DNA of 64,000 nucleotides from Limibacterium fermenti (GTDB lineage Bacteria > Bacteroidota > Bacteroidia > Bacteroidales > Dysgonomonadaceae). Under the pieces are notes generated by a model that was not told the origin of the DNA, made no database searches, and worked only from the letters and a program-made list of their open reading frames with translations. The position numbers and the translations under genes are program-made. Positions 10,597-18,737 of this stretch are shown piece by piece. Location: NCBI RefSeq assembly GCF_041902845.1, contig NZ_CP159486.1, positions 2,542,001 to 2,606,000 of the forward strand, given 5' to 3'. Positions within the stretch are counted from its first letter, which is position 1. The number at the start of each line of letters is the position of its first letter.

Positions 10597-10625
10597 AATT
10601 GAATGTAACAGAGAAATAAAAAATC

Positions 10626-11840
10626 ATGTTAATAATGCAACCAACCATCCAAAGAACGTTTTACTTATTTTTTATTCTTTCCTTTATCCATTGTGGTTCG
10701 CCGCGCGAAAAAAAGGTGTCGGAAACTGTTCATCAGCAGCCGGGCGTTGTTGCCGACTCGATATTGGATAGGATACTGGAGTTGTATGCCGTTCCGCATC
10801 ATGGTTTGCTGACGGAAACCTATCCGGTAAACCCGAATCATCAGGTAGATTACCTGGCCGACGGATCGGCTCAAAAGCAAAAGCAGGAGGTGTCGTTTTT
10901 GTGGCCGTATTCGGGCGTGATATCCGGGGTGGTGTCGTTGTATAAGGAGACAAAGGACTCAACGTATTTGTCACTGCTCGAAGGACGGTTGCTCCCGGGG
11001 CTGGATAAGTATTTCGACGCGTCGCGGCAACCGGCGGCTTATCAATCGTATCCGGTTTTCGCGGGACATAGCGACCGTTTCTACGACGACAACGTGTGGC
11101 TGGCGTTGGATTTCTGCTCGCTCTATGAATCGACGGGCAATACAACGTATCTCGATAAAGCATTGCTTTTATACGAGTTCATCTACAGCGGATGGGACGA
11201 TAAACTCGGCGGCGGCATCTATTGGTGCGAACAAAAGAAGGAAAGCAAAAATACCTGTTCGAACGCTCCCAGCGCGGTGCTTTGCGCCCGCTTATTTACG
11301 ATTACCGGCGACAGCGTGTATTTGCATCGAGCCATCGACACCTACCAATGGACAAAGCAACACCTGCTCGATCCCTCGGATCACGTGTATTGGGATAATA
11401 TTAGTTTGACCGATGACATCAGCAAACACAAATATACCTACAACAGCGGACAAATGATCGAGGCGGGGGTTTTGCTGTACCGGGCAACCCGAGACACAAC
11501 CTTCCTCCGCGATGCGCAGCAAACGGCTGAAGGTTCTTTCAAACATTTCGCAAGCAACAGGCCGACAACCGACGGCGAACAATTATTTTATCCGTCGTCG
11601 CCATGGTTCAACACCATCCTGTTCAGGGGACTGAAAGCATTGTATGCGGAAGATGGAAATGAAGCGTACGTTTCGCTGATGCGCGATAATGCCTATTACG
11701 CCCTGAATCATAGCCGGGACGAAAACGGATTATTCGGCAACTCGTGGAACAAGCCTTCCGATAACCGCTTCAAATGGTTATTGGACAATGCGTGCATGAT
11801 AGAACTTTTTTCGGAGTTCTCCTCGCTCAATCAAAAATAA
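10626..11840 (+). CDS. GH76 endo-alpha-1,6-mannanase, second copy
   Basis: A 404-aa GH76 paralogue with a lipoprotein-like signal (FILSFIHC, Cys23). The paired catalytic aspartates are at 154-155 (RFYDDNVWLAL), and GGGIYWCEQKKESKNTCSNAPS and YNSGQMIEAG follow in family order. GC content is visibly higher than in the preceding gene in its first half (runs such as gtggccgtattcgggcg), hinting at a different history. Two GH76 enzymes in one locus fit the known split between surface endo-cleavage and periplasmic oligosaccharide cleavage. ATG codons at 10626 and 10635 are both possible starts. Confidence 0.92.
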   Translation: MLIMQPTIQRTFYLFFILSFIHCGSPREKKVSETVHQQPGVVADSILDRILELYAVPHHGLLTETYPVNPNHQVDYLADGSAQKQKQEVSFLWPYSGVISGVVSLYKETKDSTYLSLLEGRLLPGLDKYFDASRQPAAYQSYPVFAGHSDRFYDDNVWLALDFCSLYESTGNTTYLDKALLLYEFIYSGWDDKLGGGIYWCEQKKESKNTCSNAPSAVLCARLFTITGDSVYLHRAIDTYQWTKQHLLDPSDHVYWDNISLTDDISKHKYTYNSGQMIEAGVLLYRATRDTTFLRDAQQTAEGSFKHFASNRPTTDGEQLFYPSSPWFNTILFRGLKALYAEDGNEAYVSLMRDNAYYALNHSRDENGLFGNSWNKPSDNRFKWLLDNACMIELFSEFSSLNQK

Positions 11841-11855
11841 GTATCGATTTTTTTT

Positions 11856-11863
11856 TATCTTTG
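11856..11863 (+). promoter_or_regulatory. Bacteroidetes -7 promoter element before the GH125 gene
   Basis: TATCTTTG matches the TAnnTTTG consensus and lies 85 bp before the GH125 start, right after the GH76 stop. No good TTTG is found 19 bp upstream, so support is partial. A short GC-rich stem (about 11890-11915) sits in the presumed leader. It could give the last two enzyme genes their own transcript. Confidence 0.45.
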
Positions 11864-11947
11864 CAGCAACGACTATCAATAAGCATGCGAGAGTCGCCAC
11901 CCGAAGCGCGGCTCTTGTTTATGACTAAAATTCAATATTAAAACAAC

Positions 11948-13396
11948 ATGACAACTCGAAGAGATTTTCTTAAGAAAGGCGGTATAGGACTTGCCGCATT
12001 AGCAGTACAACCCTCGATGGTTTTTTCCTCCACCGGCGCCATCCGGCAAAACGGAGGATTCGTATCGAAGCGTCCGGCAGCCAAAAGCCGTCATTTCACC
12101 TCACAATCCGTCGAAAAAGCCATTCAACGCGTATCCTCCAAAATAAAAGATCCGAAATTGAAATGGATGTTCGGGAACTGTTTTCCGAACACCTTGGACA
12201 CCACCGTCAACTATTCCGTTAAAAACGGGAAGCCCGACACCTTCGTGATTACCGGCGACATCGAAGCCATGTGGCTGCGCGACTCCTCGGCCCAGGTATG
12301 GCCTTACGTTCCTTTGACAAAAGACGATGCGCCGTTGAAACGATTGATTGCCGGCGTCATCCGCCGTCAAACCCAATGCATTCTCATCGACCCGTATGCC
12401 AACGCTTTCTATGCCGATGGAAAGGCCGGAGGCGGCGAATGGATGTCCGACAAGACCGATATGAAACCGGAACTTCACGAACGCAAGTGGGAAATCGACT
12501 CGCTCTGCTACCCTATCCGGCTGGCTTATCATTACTGGAAAACCACCGGCGACACGTCGGTATTCGATGCGGACTGGAAACGAGCGATGGCCCTCGTGGT
12601 GAAAACGTTTAAAGAACAACAACGCAAAGACGGATTAGGTCCCTACAGCTTCCTGCGCGTGACCGACCGGGCATTGGACACCGTTCCCAACGACGGATAC
12701 GGACACCCGGTGAATCCGGTGGGATTGATCGTCTCGACCTTCCGCCCTTCGGATGATGCCAGCACATTCGGATTCCTGGTTCCTTCGAACCTTTTCGCCG
12801 TAACCTCCCTCAGGGAAGTGGCCGAACTATCGGAAAAGGTGACGCAAGATAAGAGTTTCTCCCTGGTTTGTACCGCTTTGGCCGACGAAGTGCAACAGGC
12901 CATCGAAACGTATGCCATCACCACGCATCCCAAATACGGACGGGTATATGCTTTCGAGGTCGACGGTTTCGGTAACACGTATTTCATGGACGACGCCAAC
13001 GTGCCGAGCCTGCTGGCCCTTCCTTATCTGGGAGCGGTCGATAAAAACGACGAGGTCTATCAAAACACGCGCCGGTTGGTGTTGAGCGAGGACAATCCGT
13101 ACTTCTTCAAAGGAACTGCCGGCGAAGGTATCGGCGGCCCGCATATCGGCTATGACATGATTTGGCCGATGAGCATTATCATGCGCGCCATGACAAGCAG
13201 CGACGACAAGGAAATCGCTCATTGCCTGCAAATGCTCCGCGACACCGACGGCGATACGGGCTTTATGCACGAATCGTTCCACAAGGACAATCCCAAAAAG
13301 TTCACCCGTACCTGGTTTGCTTGGGTGAATACGCTTTTCGGTGAATTGATTCTGAAACTCGATAACGAAAACAAATTGCATTTGCTACCTGCATAA
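11948..13396 (+). CDS. GH125 exo-alpha-1,6-mannosidase
   Basis: GH125 enzymes remove alpha-1,6-linked mannose from oligosaccharides, here the products of GH76 cleavage. The 482-aa protein starts with a twin-arginine-like signal (TTRRDFLKKGGIGLAALAV) and shows the family's conserved blocks: FGNCFPNTLDTTV, FVITGDIEAMWLRDSS, PYANAFYAD, EWMSDKTDMKPELHERKWE, IDSLCYPIRLAYHYW, DDANVPSLLALPYLG and a C-terminal HESFHKDNPKKFTRTWFAW. Length is normal for the family. A TAT signal implies export after folding, so a periplasmic place. Confidence 0.95.
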   Translation: MTTRRDFLKKGGIGLAALAVQPSMVFSSTGAIRQNGGFVSKRPAAKSRHFTSQSVEKAIQRVSSKIKDPKLKWMFGNCFPNTLDTTVNYSVKNGKPDTFVITGDIEAMWLRDSSAQVWPYVPLTKDDAPLKRLIAGVIRRQTQCILIDPYANAFYADGKAGGGEWMSDKTDMKPELHERKWEIDSLCYPIRLAYHYWKTTGDTSVFDADWKRAMALVVKTFKEQQRKDGLGPYSFLRVTDRALDTVPNDGYGHPVNPVGLIVSTFRPSDDASTFGFLVPSNLFAVTSLREVAELSEKVTQDKSFSLVCTALADEVQQAIETYAITTHPKYGRVYAFEVDGFGNTYFMDDANVPSLLALPYLGAVDKNDEVYQNTRRLVLSEDNPYFFKGTAGEGIGGPHIGYDMIWPMSIIMRAMTSSDDKEIAHCLQMLRDTDGDTGFMHESFHKDNPKKFTRTWFAWVNTLFGELILKLDNENKLHLLPA

Positions 13397-13400
13397 GACA

Positions 13401-13491
13401 TTAGCAAATTAGCAGATTAACAGATTAGCAGATTAGTAAATTAGCAGATTAGTAAATTAGCAGATTAGCAAATTAGCAGATTAGCAAATTA
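13401..13491. repeat. 8-bp tandem repeat, about 11 units
   Basis: Units of TTAGCARA (with a few TTAGTAAA and TTAACAGA variants) repeat without interruption between the GH125 and second GH92 genes. Just after it come overlapping short repeats built on GACATTAGAC/TTTTAGAC (13527-13545). The unit length of 8 is not a multiple of 3. The region has no coding potential and no clear hairpin; it is a candidate for length variation by slippage. Confidence 0.9.
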
Positions 13492-13551
13492 AGTCAAAGG
13501 TCTAAAGACTGGAGACCGGCGACATTAGACTTTTAGACATTAGACAATAAA

Positions 13552-15837
13552 ATGAAACTGACAAAAACTTTCTTTTTACTCTGGATTGCAGCCGCTACCT
13601 CCGCTATGGCACAAACCTCCCACGAACCGGTGGACTATGTGAGCATATTGGTAGGGACTCAATCGAAATTCGAGCTATCGACGGGTAATACTTATCCGGC
13701 AATAGCCGTTCCGTGGGGAATGAACTTCTGGACTCCTCAAACCGGAAATATGGGCGACGGATGGCAATACCGCTATGATGCCGATAAGATAAAAGGATTT
13801 AAACAAACGCATCAACCTAGTCCTTGGATGAACGATTACGGACAGTTTTCCATCATGCCCATGACCGGCAAGATGGAGTTCGATCAGGAAAAACGGGCCA
13901 GTTGGTTTTCGCACAAGGCCGAGGTCGCACGCCCTTATTACTACAGCGTGTATCTGGCCGACTATGACGTGACCACCGAGATTACGCCCACGGAACGTGC
14001 GGCTATCTTCCGGTTCACCTTTCCCGAAACCGAGCAGGCCATCGTTCTGGTCGATGCGTTCGATAGAGGTTCGGCGGTGGAAATCATCCCGCAAAAAAAT
14101 GCCGTTATCGGTTACACGACGCGCAACAGCGGAGGGGTGCCCGAAAACTTCAAAAACTATTTCGTTATGGTATTCGATAAACCTTTCGCCGAAAACCATG
14201 CGGTAAAAAACGGAAAAACGGAGGTCAACGCTCTTAAAGCCGAAGACAAGCATGCCGGGGCATTCGTTTCGTTCCGCACCGGCCGGGGCGAACAGATAAC
14301 CGCGCGCGTCGCTTCGTCGTTTATCAGTTACGAACAGGCATGGCAGAATCTCAAAGAGGTCGAAAACAAAGATTTCGAAACGGTGAGAACAGCCGGCCGC
14401 GCCGCTTGGAACGAAGTGCTGGGTAAGATTGAGGTGGAAGGCGCCACGCTCGACGAAAAACGCACGTTCTATTCCACGCTCTATCGTTCGACCCTCTTCC
14501 CGAGGAAGCTTTACGAGATAAACGCCAAAGGGGAGGTCGTGCATTACAGTCCCTATAACGGCCAGGTATTGCCCGGCTACATGTATACCGACACGGGATT
14601 CTGGGACACGTTCCGCGCACTGTTCCCGCTATTGAATCTGGTCTATCCGTCCATCAATGTAGAAATACAGGAAGGACTGGCGAATGCTTACAAAGAGAGC
14701 GGCTTCCTTCCCGAATGGGCCAGCCCGGGACACCGCGGCATCATGGTCGGCAACAATTCGGCCTCGGTCGTCGCCGACGCTTATCTGAAAGGGTTACGCG
14801 GATACGATATCGAAACATTATACGAAGCCGTACTGCACGGCACGAAAAACGTGCATCCCAAGGTTTCGGCTACCGGACGCCTCGGACACGAATATTACAA
14901 TACGCTCGGCTATGTGCCTTACGACGTGAAGATCAACGAAAACGCCGCGCGTACCCTCGAATATGCCTACGACGACTGGACGATTTACAGACTTGCCAAA
15001 GCGTTGAACCGCCCGAAGGAAGAAATAGATCTCTTCGCCAAACGTTCGCAGAATTACCGCAACCTATATTCGCCCGAGCACAAACTGATGCGCGGCCGCA
15101 ACAAAGACGGCTCGTTCCAATCGCCTTTCAGCCCTACCAAATGGGGCGACGCCTTTACCGAAGGCAATAGCTGGCACTACACCTGGTCGGTGTTTCACGA
15201 CCCGCAAGGGCTCATCGACCTGATGGGCGGCAAGCGCGAGTTTGTACACATGCTGGATTCGGTGTTTCTTATGCCTCCGGTTTTCGATGACAGTTATTAC
15301 GGCGGCGTGATTCATGAAATACGCGAAATGCAAATCATGAACATGGGGCAATATGCACACGGCAACCAGCCCGTACAGCACATGATTTACCTGTACAATT
15401 ACGCAGGCGAGCCCTGGAAGGCGCAGTATTGGTTGCGCGAGGTGATGCACAAGCTCTACTCGCCGAATCCCGACGGCTATTGCGGCGATGAGGACAACGG
15501 CCAGACCTCGGCTTGGTATGTATTCTCGGCGCTGGGTTTCTATCCGGTATGCCCGGGCAGCAACGAGTATGTAATCGGATCGCCGCTGTTCAACAAAATG
15601 ACAGTGCATCTCGAAAACGGCAATAAAATTGAAATCAATGCCGGCAATAACGACTTTTCACGCCGCTATATTTCCGATTTGAAGCTGAACGGAAAATCGT
15701 ATTCGAAGAACTTCTTTACCCACGAAGACTTAACCAAGGGGGCAAAGATCGATATCCGCATGTCGGAATCGCCGAATAAAAACAGAGGCACTCAAAAAGC
15801 CGATTTCCCCTATTCGTTCTCAAACGAGAACCGCTAA
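13552..15837 (+). CDS. GH92 exo-alpha-mannosidase, second copy
   Basis: A 761-aa GH92 enzyme with a cleavable signal peptide (to about residue 21, SAMAQ). Family motifs are complete: VDYVSILVGTQ, GNTYPAIAVPWGMNFWTPQTG, TDTGFWDTFRALFPL, EYAYDDWTIYRLAKAL, GQYAHGNQPVQHMIYLY and the metal/catalytic loop GYCGDEDNGQTSAWYVFSALGFYPVCPG. It is more like canonical GH92 proteins than the first copy at 7306. It ends the mannan locus: a strong terminator follows. Exact linkage specificity cannot be read from sequence. Confidence 0.95.
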   Translation: MKLTKTFFLLWIAAATSAMAQTSHEPVDYVSILVGTQSKFELSTGNTYPAIAVPWGMNFWTPQTGNMGDGWQYRYDADKIKGFKQTHQPSPWMNDYGQFSIMPMTGKMEFDQEKRASWFSHKAEVARPYYYSVYLADYDVTTEITPTERAAIFRFTFPETEQAIVLVDAFDRGSAVEIIPQKNAVIGYTTRNSGGVPENFKNYFVMVFDKPFAENHAVKNGKTEVNALKAEDKHAGAFVSFRTGRGEQITARVASSFISYEQAWQNLKEVENKDFETVRTAGRAAWNEVLGKIEVEGATLDEKRTFYSTLYRSTLFPRKLYEINAKGEVVHYSPYNGQVLPGYMYTDTGFWDTFRALFPLLNLVYPSINVEIQEGLANAYKESGFLPEWASPGHRGIMVGNNSASVVADAYLKGLRGYDIETLYEAVLHGTKNVHPKVSATGRLGHEYYNTLGYVPYDVKINENAARTLEYAYDDWTIYRLAKALNRPKEEIDLFAKRSQNYRNLYSPEHKLMRGRNKDGSFQSPFSPTKWGDAFTEGNSWHYTWSVFHDPQGLIDLMGGKREFVHMLDSVFLMPPVFDDSYYGGVIHEIREMQIMNMGQYAHGNQPVQHMIYLYNYAGEPWKAQYWLREVMHKLYSPNPDGYCGDEDNGQTSAWYVFSALGFYPVCPGSNEYVIGSPLFNKMTVHLENGNKIEINAGNNDFSRRYISDLKLNGKSYSKNFFTHEDLTKGAKIDIRMSESPNKNRGTQKADFPYSFSNENR

Positions 15838-15862
15838 AGGGAAAAATGACAGCTTCTTCCGG

Positions 15863-15903
15863 GCGAGGACATCCGTGCAAATGGATGTCCTCGCTTGCTT
15901 TTA
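15863..15903 (+). terminator. Rho-independent terminator ending the mannan locus
   Basis: GCGAGGACATCC (15863-15874) pairs perfectly with GGATGTCCTCGC (15883-15894), 12 bp with an 8-nt loop, followed by TTGCTTTT. It lies 25 bp after the GH92 stop. Confidence 0.88.
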
Positions 15904-15999
15904 TAAGCGGGAACGATAAAACTTTGTTAAAAAAACAGCATCTTCCCAAAATAACGCATTTTTCCTCTTGTTTTTATTGGAAATATCAAAAAGACCCGC

Positions 16000-16007
16000 T
16001 ATATTTG
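16000..16007 (+). promoter_or_regulatory. Candidate -7 promoter element upstream of the 41-bp repeat array
   Basis: TATATTTG fits TAnnTTTG, with ATTG 20 bp upstream (15976-15979) as an imperfect -33 element. If used, transcription would begin near 16014 and the whole repeat array would be in a leader of about 520 nt before the gene at 16533, or form a non-coding RNA. Confidence 0.45.
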
Positions 16008-16063
16008 CTATGTTTTTGTTGAAAATCAACAGAAGAAACGCAAGTAAGCAGATGTTTCTTCCG

Positions 16064-16450
16064 GCAAAGCTTCAGGTAGAGCGAAAAAGTTCATTTGCAT
16101 ACCGGATGAGCCTCAGATGAAGTGAGAAGATGAATTTTTGTTTCAGATGAGCCTCGGATGATATCAAAAGCTTAAGTTTTATTACAGATGAGGCTCAGCC
16201 AACGCGAAAAGCTTAATTTTTATTACAGACGAGCCTCAGACGAGGTAAAAAGTTTCCGGATCACATCAGCCGAGCCTCAGCCGACATAAAAATTAAAAAT
16301 ATCACGCCTGACAATCCTCCATCCTATCTTAAAAACTACTTTTTTAAACCTGCCGGGCCTCAGCCGGTAAACATCGTTTTACTTCCAAGACCAGACGAGC
16401 CTCAGCTCTCTACACAATGATTCCATTATGCTCATCCGAGACTCATCCGC
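16064..16450. repeat. Phased 41-bp tandem repeat array with a conserved GAGCCTCAG core
   Basis: A 16-bp box of type GAYGAGCCTCAGAYGA recurs at 16105, 16146, 16187, 16228 and 16269 (spacing exactly 41), then at 16352 and 16394, with weaker copies at 16064, 16310 and 16435 that keep the phase. The linkers are AT-rich and drift (AAAAGCTTAA..TTTTATTACA is clearest in copies two and three). Inside a unit the two arms change together: CAGACGA..CAGACGA, CAGCCGA..CAGCCGA, GCCGG..GCCGG. This fills most of the 695-bp gap between the terminator at 15903 and the gene at 16533; nothing else was seen there besides the candidate promoter. Confidence 0.9.
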
Positions 16451-16532
16451 GCCTGAATCGAAAGGGAAAAATTCTCCTTAACGATAAGGATATAATCATA
16501 AAAAGGATGTATCATTTTAAAATTAATCAGAC

Positions 16533-17285
16533 ATGAATGAACTTGAAAGTGTAAGACAGAGTGCTCTCCAAAACATGGAGTTTGTCACAATGGAACGTGA
16601 AACAGTGGTTGATATCGAAGCCACTGCCGTGGAAATACTCACCGCCGATGCTCCCCTGAAAAAGTATGTGGTGGATGTCAAAAACGGTATTGATCCGCTC
16701 GAAGCGGCAACAAAAAACCCGAGGAAAGACCCCAAAAACAAGATTATCAACGAAAAAGATGAACGCCGGGATAAAGCCATCAGCCGTTTCGGAAGGCGGC
16801 TCTATTATTTCGAACTCTCGGAAGATCCCGACGAGCGTGCGGCATTCGAAACTCTCGAACCGCTGTGGATTCAACATCGCGACATCTTGTCGATGAATAA
16901 GAAAAACCAAACCGGGTCGACCGACAATTTTATAAACGACCTCAAGAAAGAACCGTTCGCTTCGGCTGTCACCACCTTGACCATGTCGCCGGAACAGAAT
17001 GCTATCGAAGAAACGAACAATGACTTCCGCGCCTCCGAAAGCGACAAACGTTCGGTCAAGACCACCCATGAGAATGTCAAAGCCAAAGATTTGCGCAAAA
17101 CACTTGAATCGGCGAACAACAACCTTTGCGAATATGTGTATGTCATGGCCAAAGCATATCCCGACAATGCACAGTGGAACAAACTGCTCACCGTTATCAA
17201 TGTAATCCGCAAACGTTATTCCGAGTTGCTTGTCCATCGCCAAGCTCACAGTAAAAAGAAACCGGATAAAACGGACGATAAATAA
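16533..17285 (+). CDS. Conserved protein of unknown function (possibly the DUF6261 family)
   Basis: A 250-aa soluble, highly charged, mostly helical protein with no signal peptide or membrane segment. It resembles from memory a Bacteroidales-restricted family annotated as DUF6261, but this naming is unverified. Visible features: an N-terminal helix-rich part (RQSALQNMEFVTMERETVVDI), a charged central stretch (NPRKDPKNKIINEKDERRDKAISRFGRRLYYFELS), and a long helical C-terminus ending in a Lys-rich tail (KKKPDKTDDK). It is preceded by the phased 41-bp repeats, which may be its leader or binding array. No function can be given. Confidence 0.8.
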   Translation: MNELESVRQSALQNMEFVTMERETVVDIEATAVEILTADAPLKKYVVDVKNGIDPLEAATKNPRKDPKNKIINEKDERRDKAISRFGRRLYYFELSEDPDERAAFETLEPLWIQHRDILSMNKKNQTGSTDNFINDLKKEPFASAVTTLTMSPEQNAIEETNNDFRASESDKRSVKTTHENVKAKDLRKTLESANNNLCEYVYVMAKAYPDNAQWNKLLTVINVIRKRYSELLVHRQAHSKKKPDKTDDK

Positions 17286-17295
17286 GTATTTTCAC

Positions 17296-17327
17296 CGGGA
17301 GGGCTCCGAGTTAAACGGGCCTTCCCG
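17296..17327 (+). terminator. GC-rich hairpin after the unknown-function gene
   Basis: CGGGAGGGC (17296-17304) pairs with GCCTTCCCG (17319-17327) with one wobble. It sits 10 bp after the stop. No T-run follows, so it may act as a weak terminator or only as a 3' stabilising stem. Confidence 0.5.
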
Positions 17328-17387
17328 TTAATGCGACCACAGAATATTGATTCTTAGAAACTGTTTGGAATTTTCCGAATGATCTGA

Positions 17388-17416
17388 TTTTGTTTATTCT
17401 TTATTTTATATCTTTG
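17388..17416 (+). promoter_or_regulatory. Promoter of the PIN toxin-antitoxin pair
   Basis: TTTG at 17388-17391 and TATCTTTG at 17409-17416, 17 bp apart (two less than the usual 19). Downstream, AGGAGA at about 17429 is an unusually good ribosome site for the ATG at 17443. Confidence 0.6.
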
Positions 17417-17442
17417 TCTGAACAATATAGGAGAAAATCAGT

Positions 17443-17658
17443 ATGGCTATTAAAAAGAAAACAACGGAAAAGGCAATTTCCTTTCCAAAAAAAACAGCCC
17501 CGAAAGGAAGCTTTAAAACCGGTGCCGATGTCATCCGGGAACTGGAAGAACAAGGCATCAAACTGGGACAGGGGCCGAAATCGAAATTAGAATTGTTTTG
17601 GGAATCGATACCTGATGGAGCGATTGAAATTGTAGATATGGACGCGATCCTGCAATAA
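17443..17658 (+). CDS. Putative antitoxin of a PIN-type toxin-antitoxin pair
   Basis: A 71-aa protein with a Lys-rich N-terminus (MAIKKKTTEKAISFPKKT) and a short acidic helix-rich C-terminus (LELFWESIPDGAIEIVDMDAIL). It ends 4 bp before a PIN-domain gene and has its own promoter and strong ribosome site, the usual layout of a type II antitoxin made first and in excess. I do not recognise a named DNA-binding fold; the basic N-terminus could bind DNA and the C-terminus could block the toxin. Function is inferred from position. Confidence 0.7.
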   Translation: MAIKKKTTEKAISFPKKTAPKGSFKTGADVIRELEEQGIKLGQGPKSKLELFWESIPDGAIEIVDMDAILQ

Positions 17659-17662
17659 TCTT

Positions 17663-18079
17663 ATGCAGTATTACTTAGACACAAATATTTTAGTCTTTTT
17701 TCTGTCAAAGCAATTTGACGAAATAGACCGCAATGTACAGGCCATTCTTAGAGATTATGCGTCTATTTTGCATGCGAGCAATATTGCTGTACAGGAACTA
17801 CTTCTTTTGTACCGTATCGGGAAGTTCAAATCTAAATTTTATAAATCCGAAATTGATTTGATAAATGGCATAAAGAAAGCGAATATACGCATTGTCTATT
17901 TTAATGAATATCACCTCGACGCCTATGCATCGTTGCAAATAGAAGACGGGCATAAGGATATGAACGACCATGCCATTATCGCACAAGCCATCTCGGACAG
18001 GATACCGCTCATCTCTTCCGATCACGAGTTTGGGTACTATACCGGACAGGGATTGGATTTTATATTCAACCAACGATAA
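17663..18079 (+). CDS. PIN-domain ribonuclease toxin (VapC-like)
   Basis: A 138-aa single PIN domain, the size usual for VapC toxins. The metal-binding acidic residues are visible in order: Asp6 (YLDTNIL), Glu45 (VQELLLLYR), Asp99/Asp102 (HKDMNDHAIIAQA) and Asp120 (LISSDHEF). PIN nucleases cut RNA with Mg2+ or Mn2+; VapC toxins cleave tRNA or rRNA. It follows the small putative antitoxin gene by 4 bp and is probably translated with it. The target RNA cannot be predicted. Confidence 0.9.
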   Translation: MQYYLDTNILVFFLSKQFDEIDRNVQAILRDYASILHASNIAVQELLLLYRIGKFKSKFYKSEIDLINGIKKANIRIVYFNEYHLDAYASLQIEDGHKDMNDHAIIAQAISDRIPLISSDHEFGYYTGQGLDFIFNQR

Positions 18080-18085
18080 ATGTCC

Positions 18086-18577
18086 TTAACGATTCTCCGT
18101 CGCCGGTCGCTGCTCTGCGGCAATCGAAGGAATAGTATGCAATCGCAAATCCGCATAAATTTCGTCCGTCGATTTCGTGCGAATGAACCATTCGTCTTTA
18201 TCAAACAGCCAGGTAACGGGAAGCACCGGCTTGAAGCGCCACGGTTTAAGTTCGACCGTAGCCACACCTTGCCCCACGATATCGAGTTCTTTGGCGGCAG
18301 CAAACGATAAATCGATGATCCGACTCCGATGTATCGGCCCGCGATCGGTCACTTTCACCACAACGGTTTTCTTATTCCTCGGATTTGTCACCTCGAGCAA
18401 TGTCCCGAAAGGCAATGTGCGGTGTGCGCAAGTGAGGCTGTCTTTGTGGTAGGGCTCTCCGCTCGACGTCCGTCTTCCGTGAAAACGGGAAGCATAAAAT
18501 GACGCCTTGCCCGAATCTTGTGCAAGGATTGCCAACGTACAAATAAGCGCAATAATGAAAGAATAAAATCGTTTCAT
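18086..18577 (-). CDS. rlpA: RlpA-like septal ring lytic transglycosylase family protein
   Basis: A double-psi beta-barrel protein of the RlpA/expansin superfamily, exported to the envelope, where RlpA proteins cleave or bind denuded glycan strands. The open frame reaches 18607, but the signal peptide starts at the ATG at 18577 (MKRFYSFIIALICTLAILAQ). Motifs: GKASFYASRFHGRRTSSGEPY, TCAHRTLPFGTLLEVTNPRN, VVKVTDRGPIHRSRIIDLSFAAAKEL. No SPOR domain follows, as in many short Bacteroidetes members. It converges with the PIN gene (6 bp between stops). Whether it is catalytic is uncertain. Confidence 0.9.
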   Translation of the reverse strand: MKRFYSFIIALICTLAILAQDSGKASFYASRFHGRRTSSGEPYHKDSLTCAHRTLPFGTLLEVTNPRNKKTVVVKVTDRGPIHRSRIIDLSFAAAKELDIVGQGVATVELKPWRFKPVLPVTWLFDKDEWFIRTKSTDEIYADLRLHTIPSIAAEQRPATENR

Positions 18578-18712
18578 AGTCCTTGTATATGACTTTACGA
18601 ATTGCAAATTAACACATTTTCCCCGACAAAAACAAACCGATGGGCCTTAAAATGCAGAATAGACAATGAAGAACGAATGATATTTGAAGTGTAAATAACC
18701 AAAATAATTGAT

Positions 18713-18720
18713 TATTTTTG
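18713..18720 (+). promoter_or_regulatory. -7 element upstream of the VOC enzyme gene
   Basis: TATTTTTG fits TAnnTTTG and lies 17 bp before the start codon, implying a very short leader. No TTTG at standard spacing was found. Confidence 0.5.
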
Positions 18721-18737
18721 CGGAAAACAAGTAAGTT

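Noticed and set aside
11864..11947. GC-rich leader before the GH125 gene as a possible riboswitch
   Set aside because: Only one short imperfect stem is visible and no known riboswitch core was recognised.
13675..14544. 289-aa minus-strand frame opposite the second GH92 gene
   Set aside because: Shadow frame of a GC-rich coding region; no family motif, no promoter, and the sense strand has a full GH92 protein. The same applies to the minus-strand frames at 12101-12622, 12827-13381 and 15064-15609.
16108..16162. Tiny ORFs ATGAGCCTCAGATGA (MSLR) in the 41-bp repeats
   Set aside because: Only two units keep ATG and the stop; the others change the codons, so selection is on DNA or RNA, not on a peptide.
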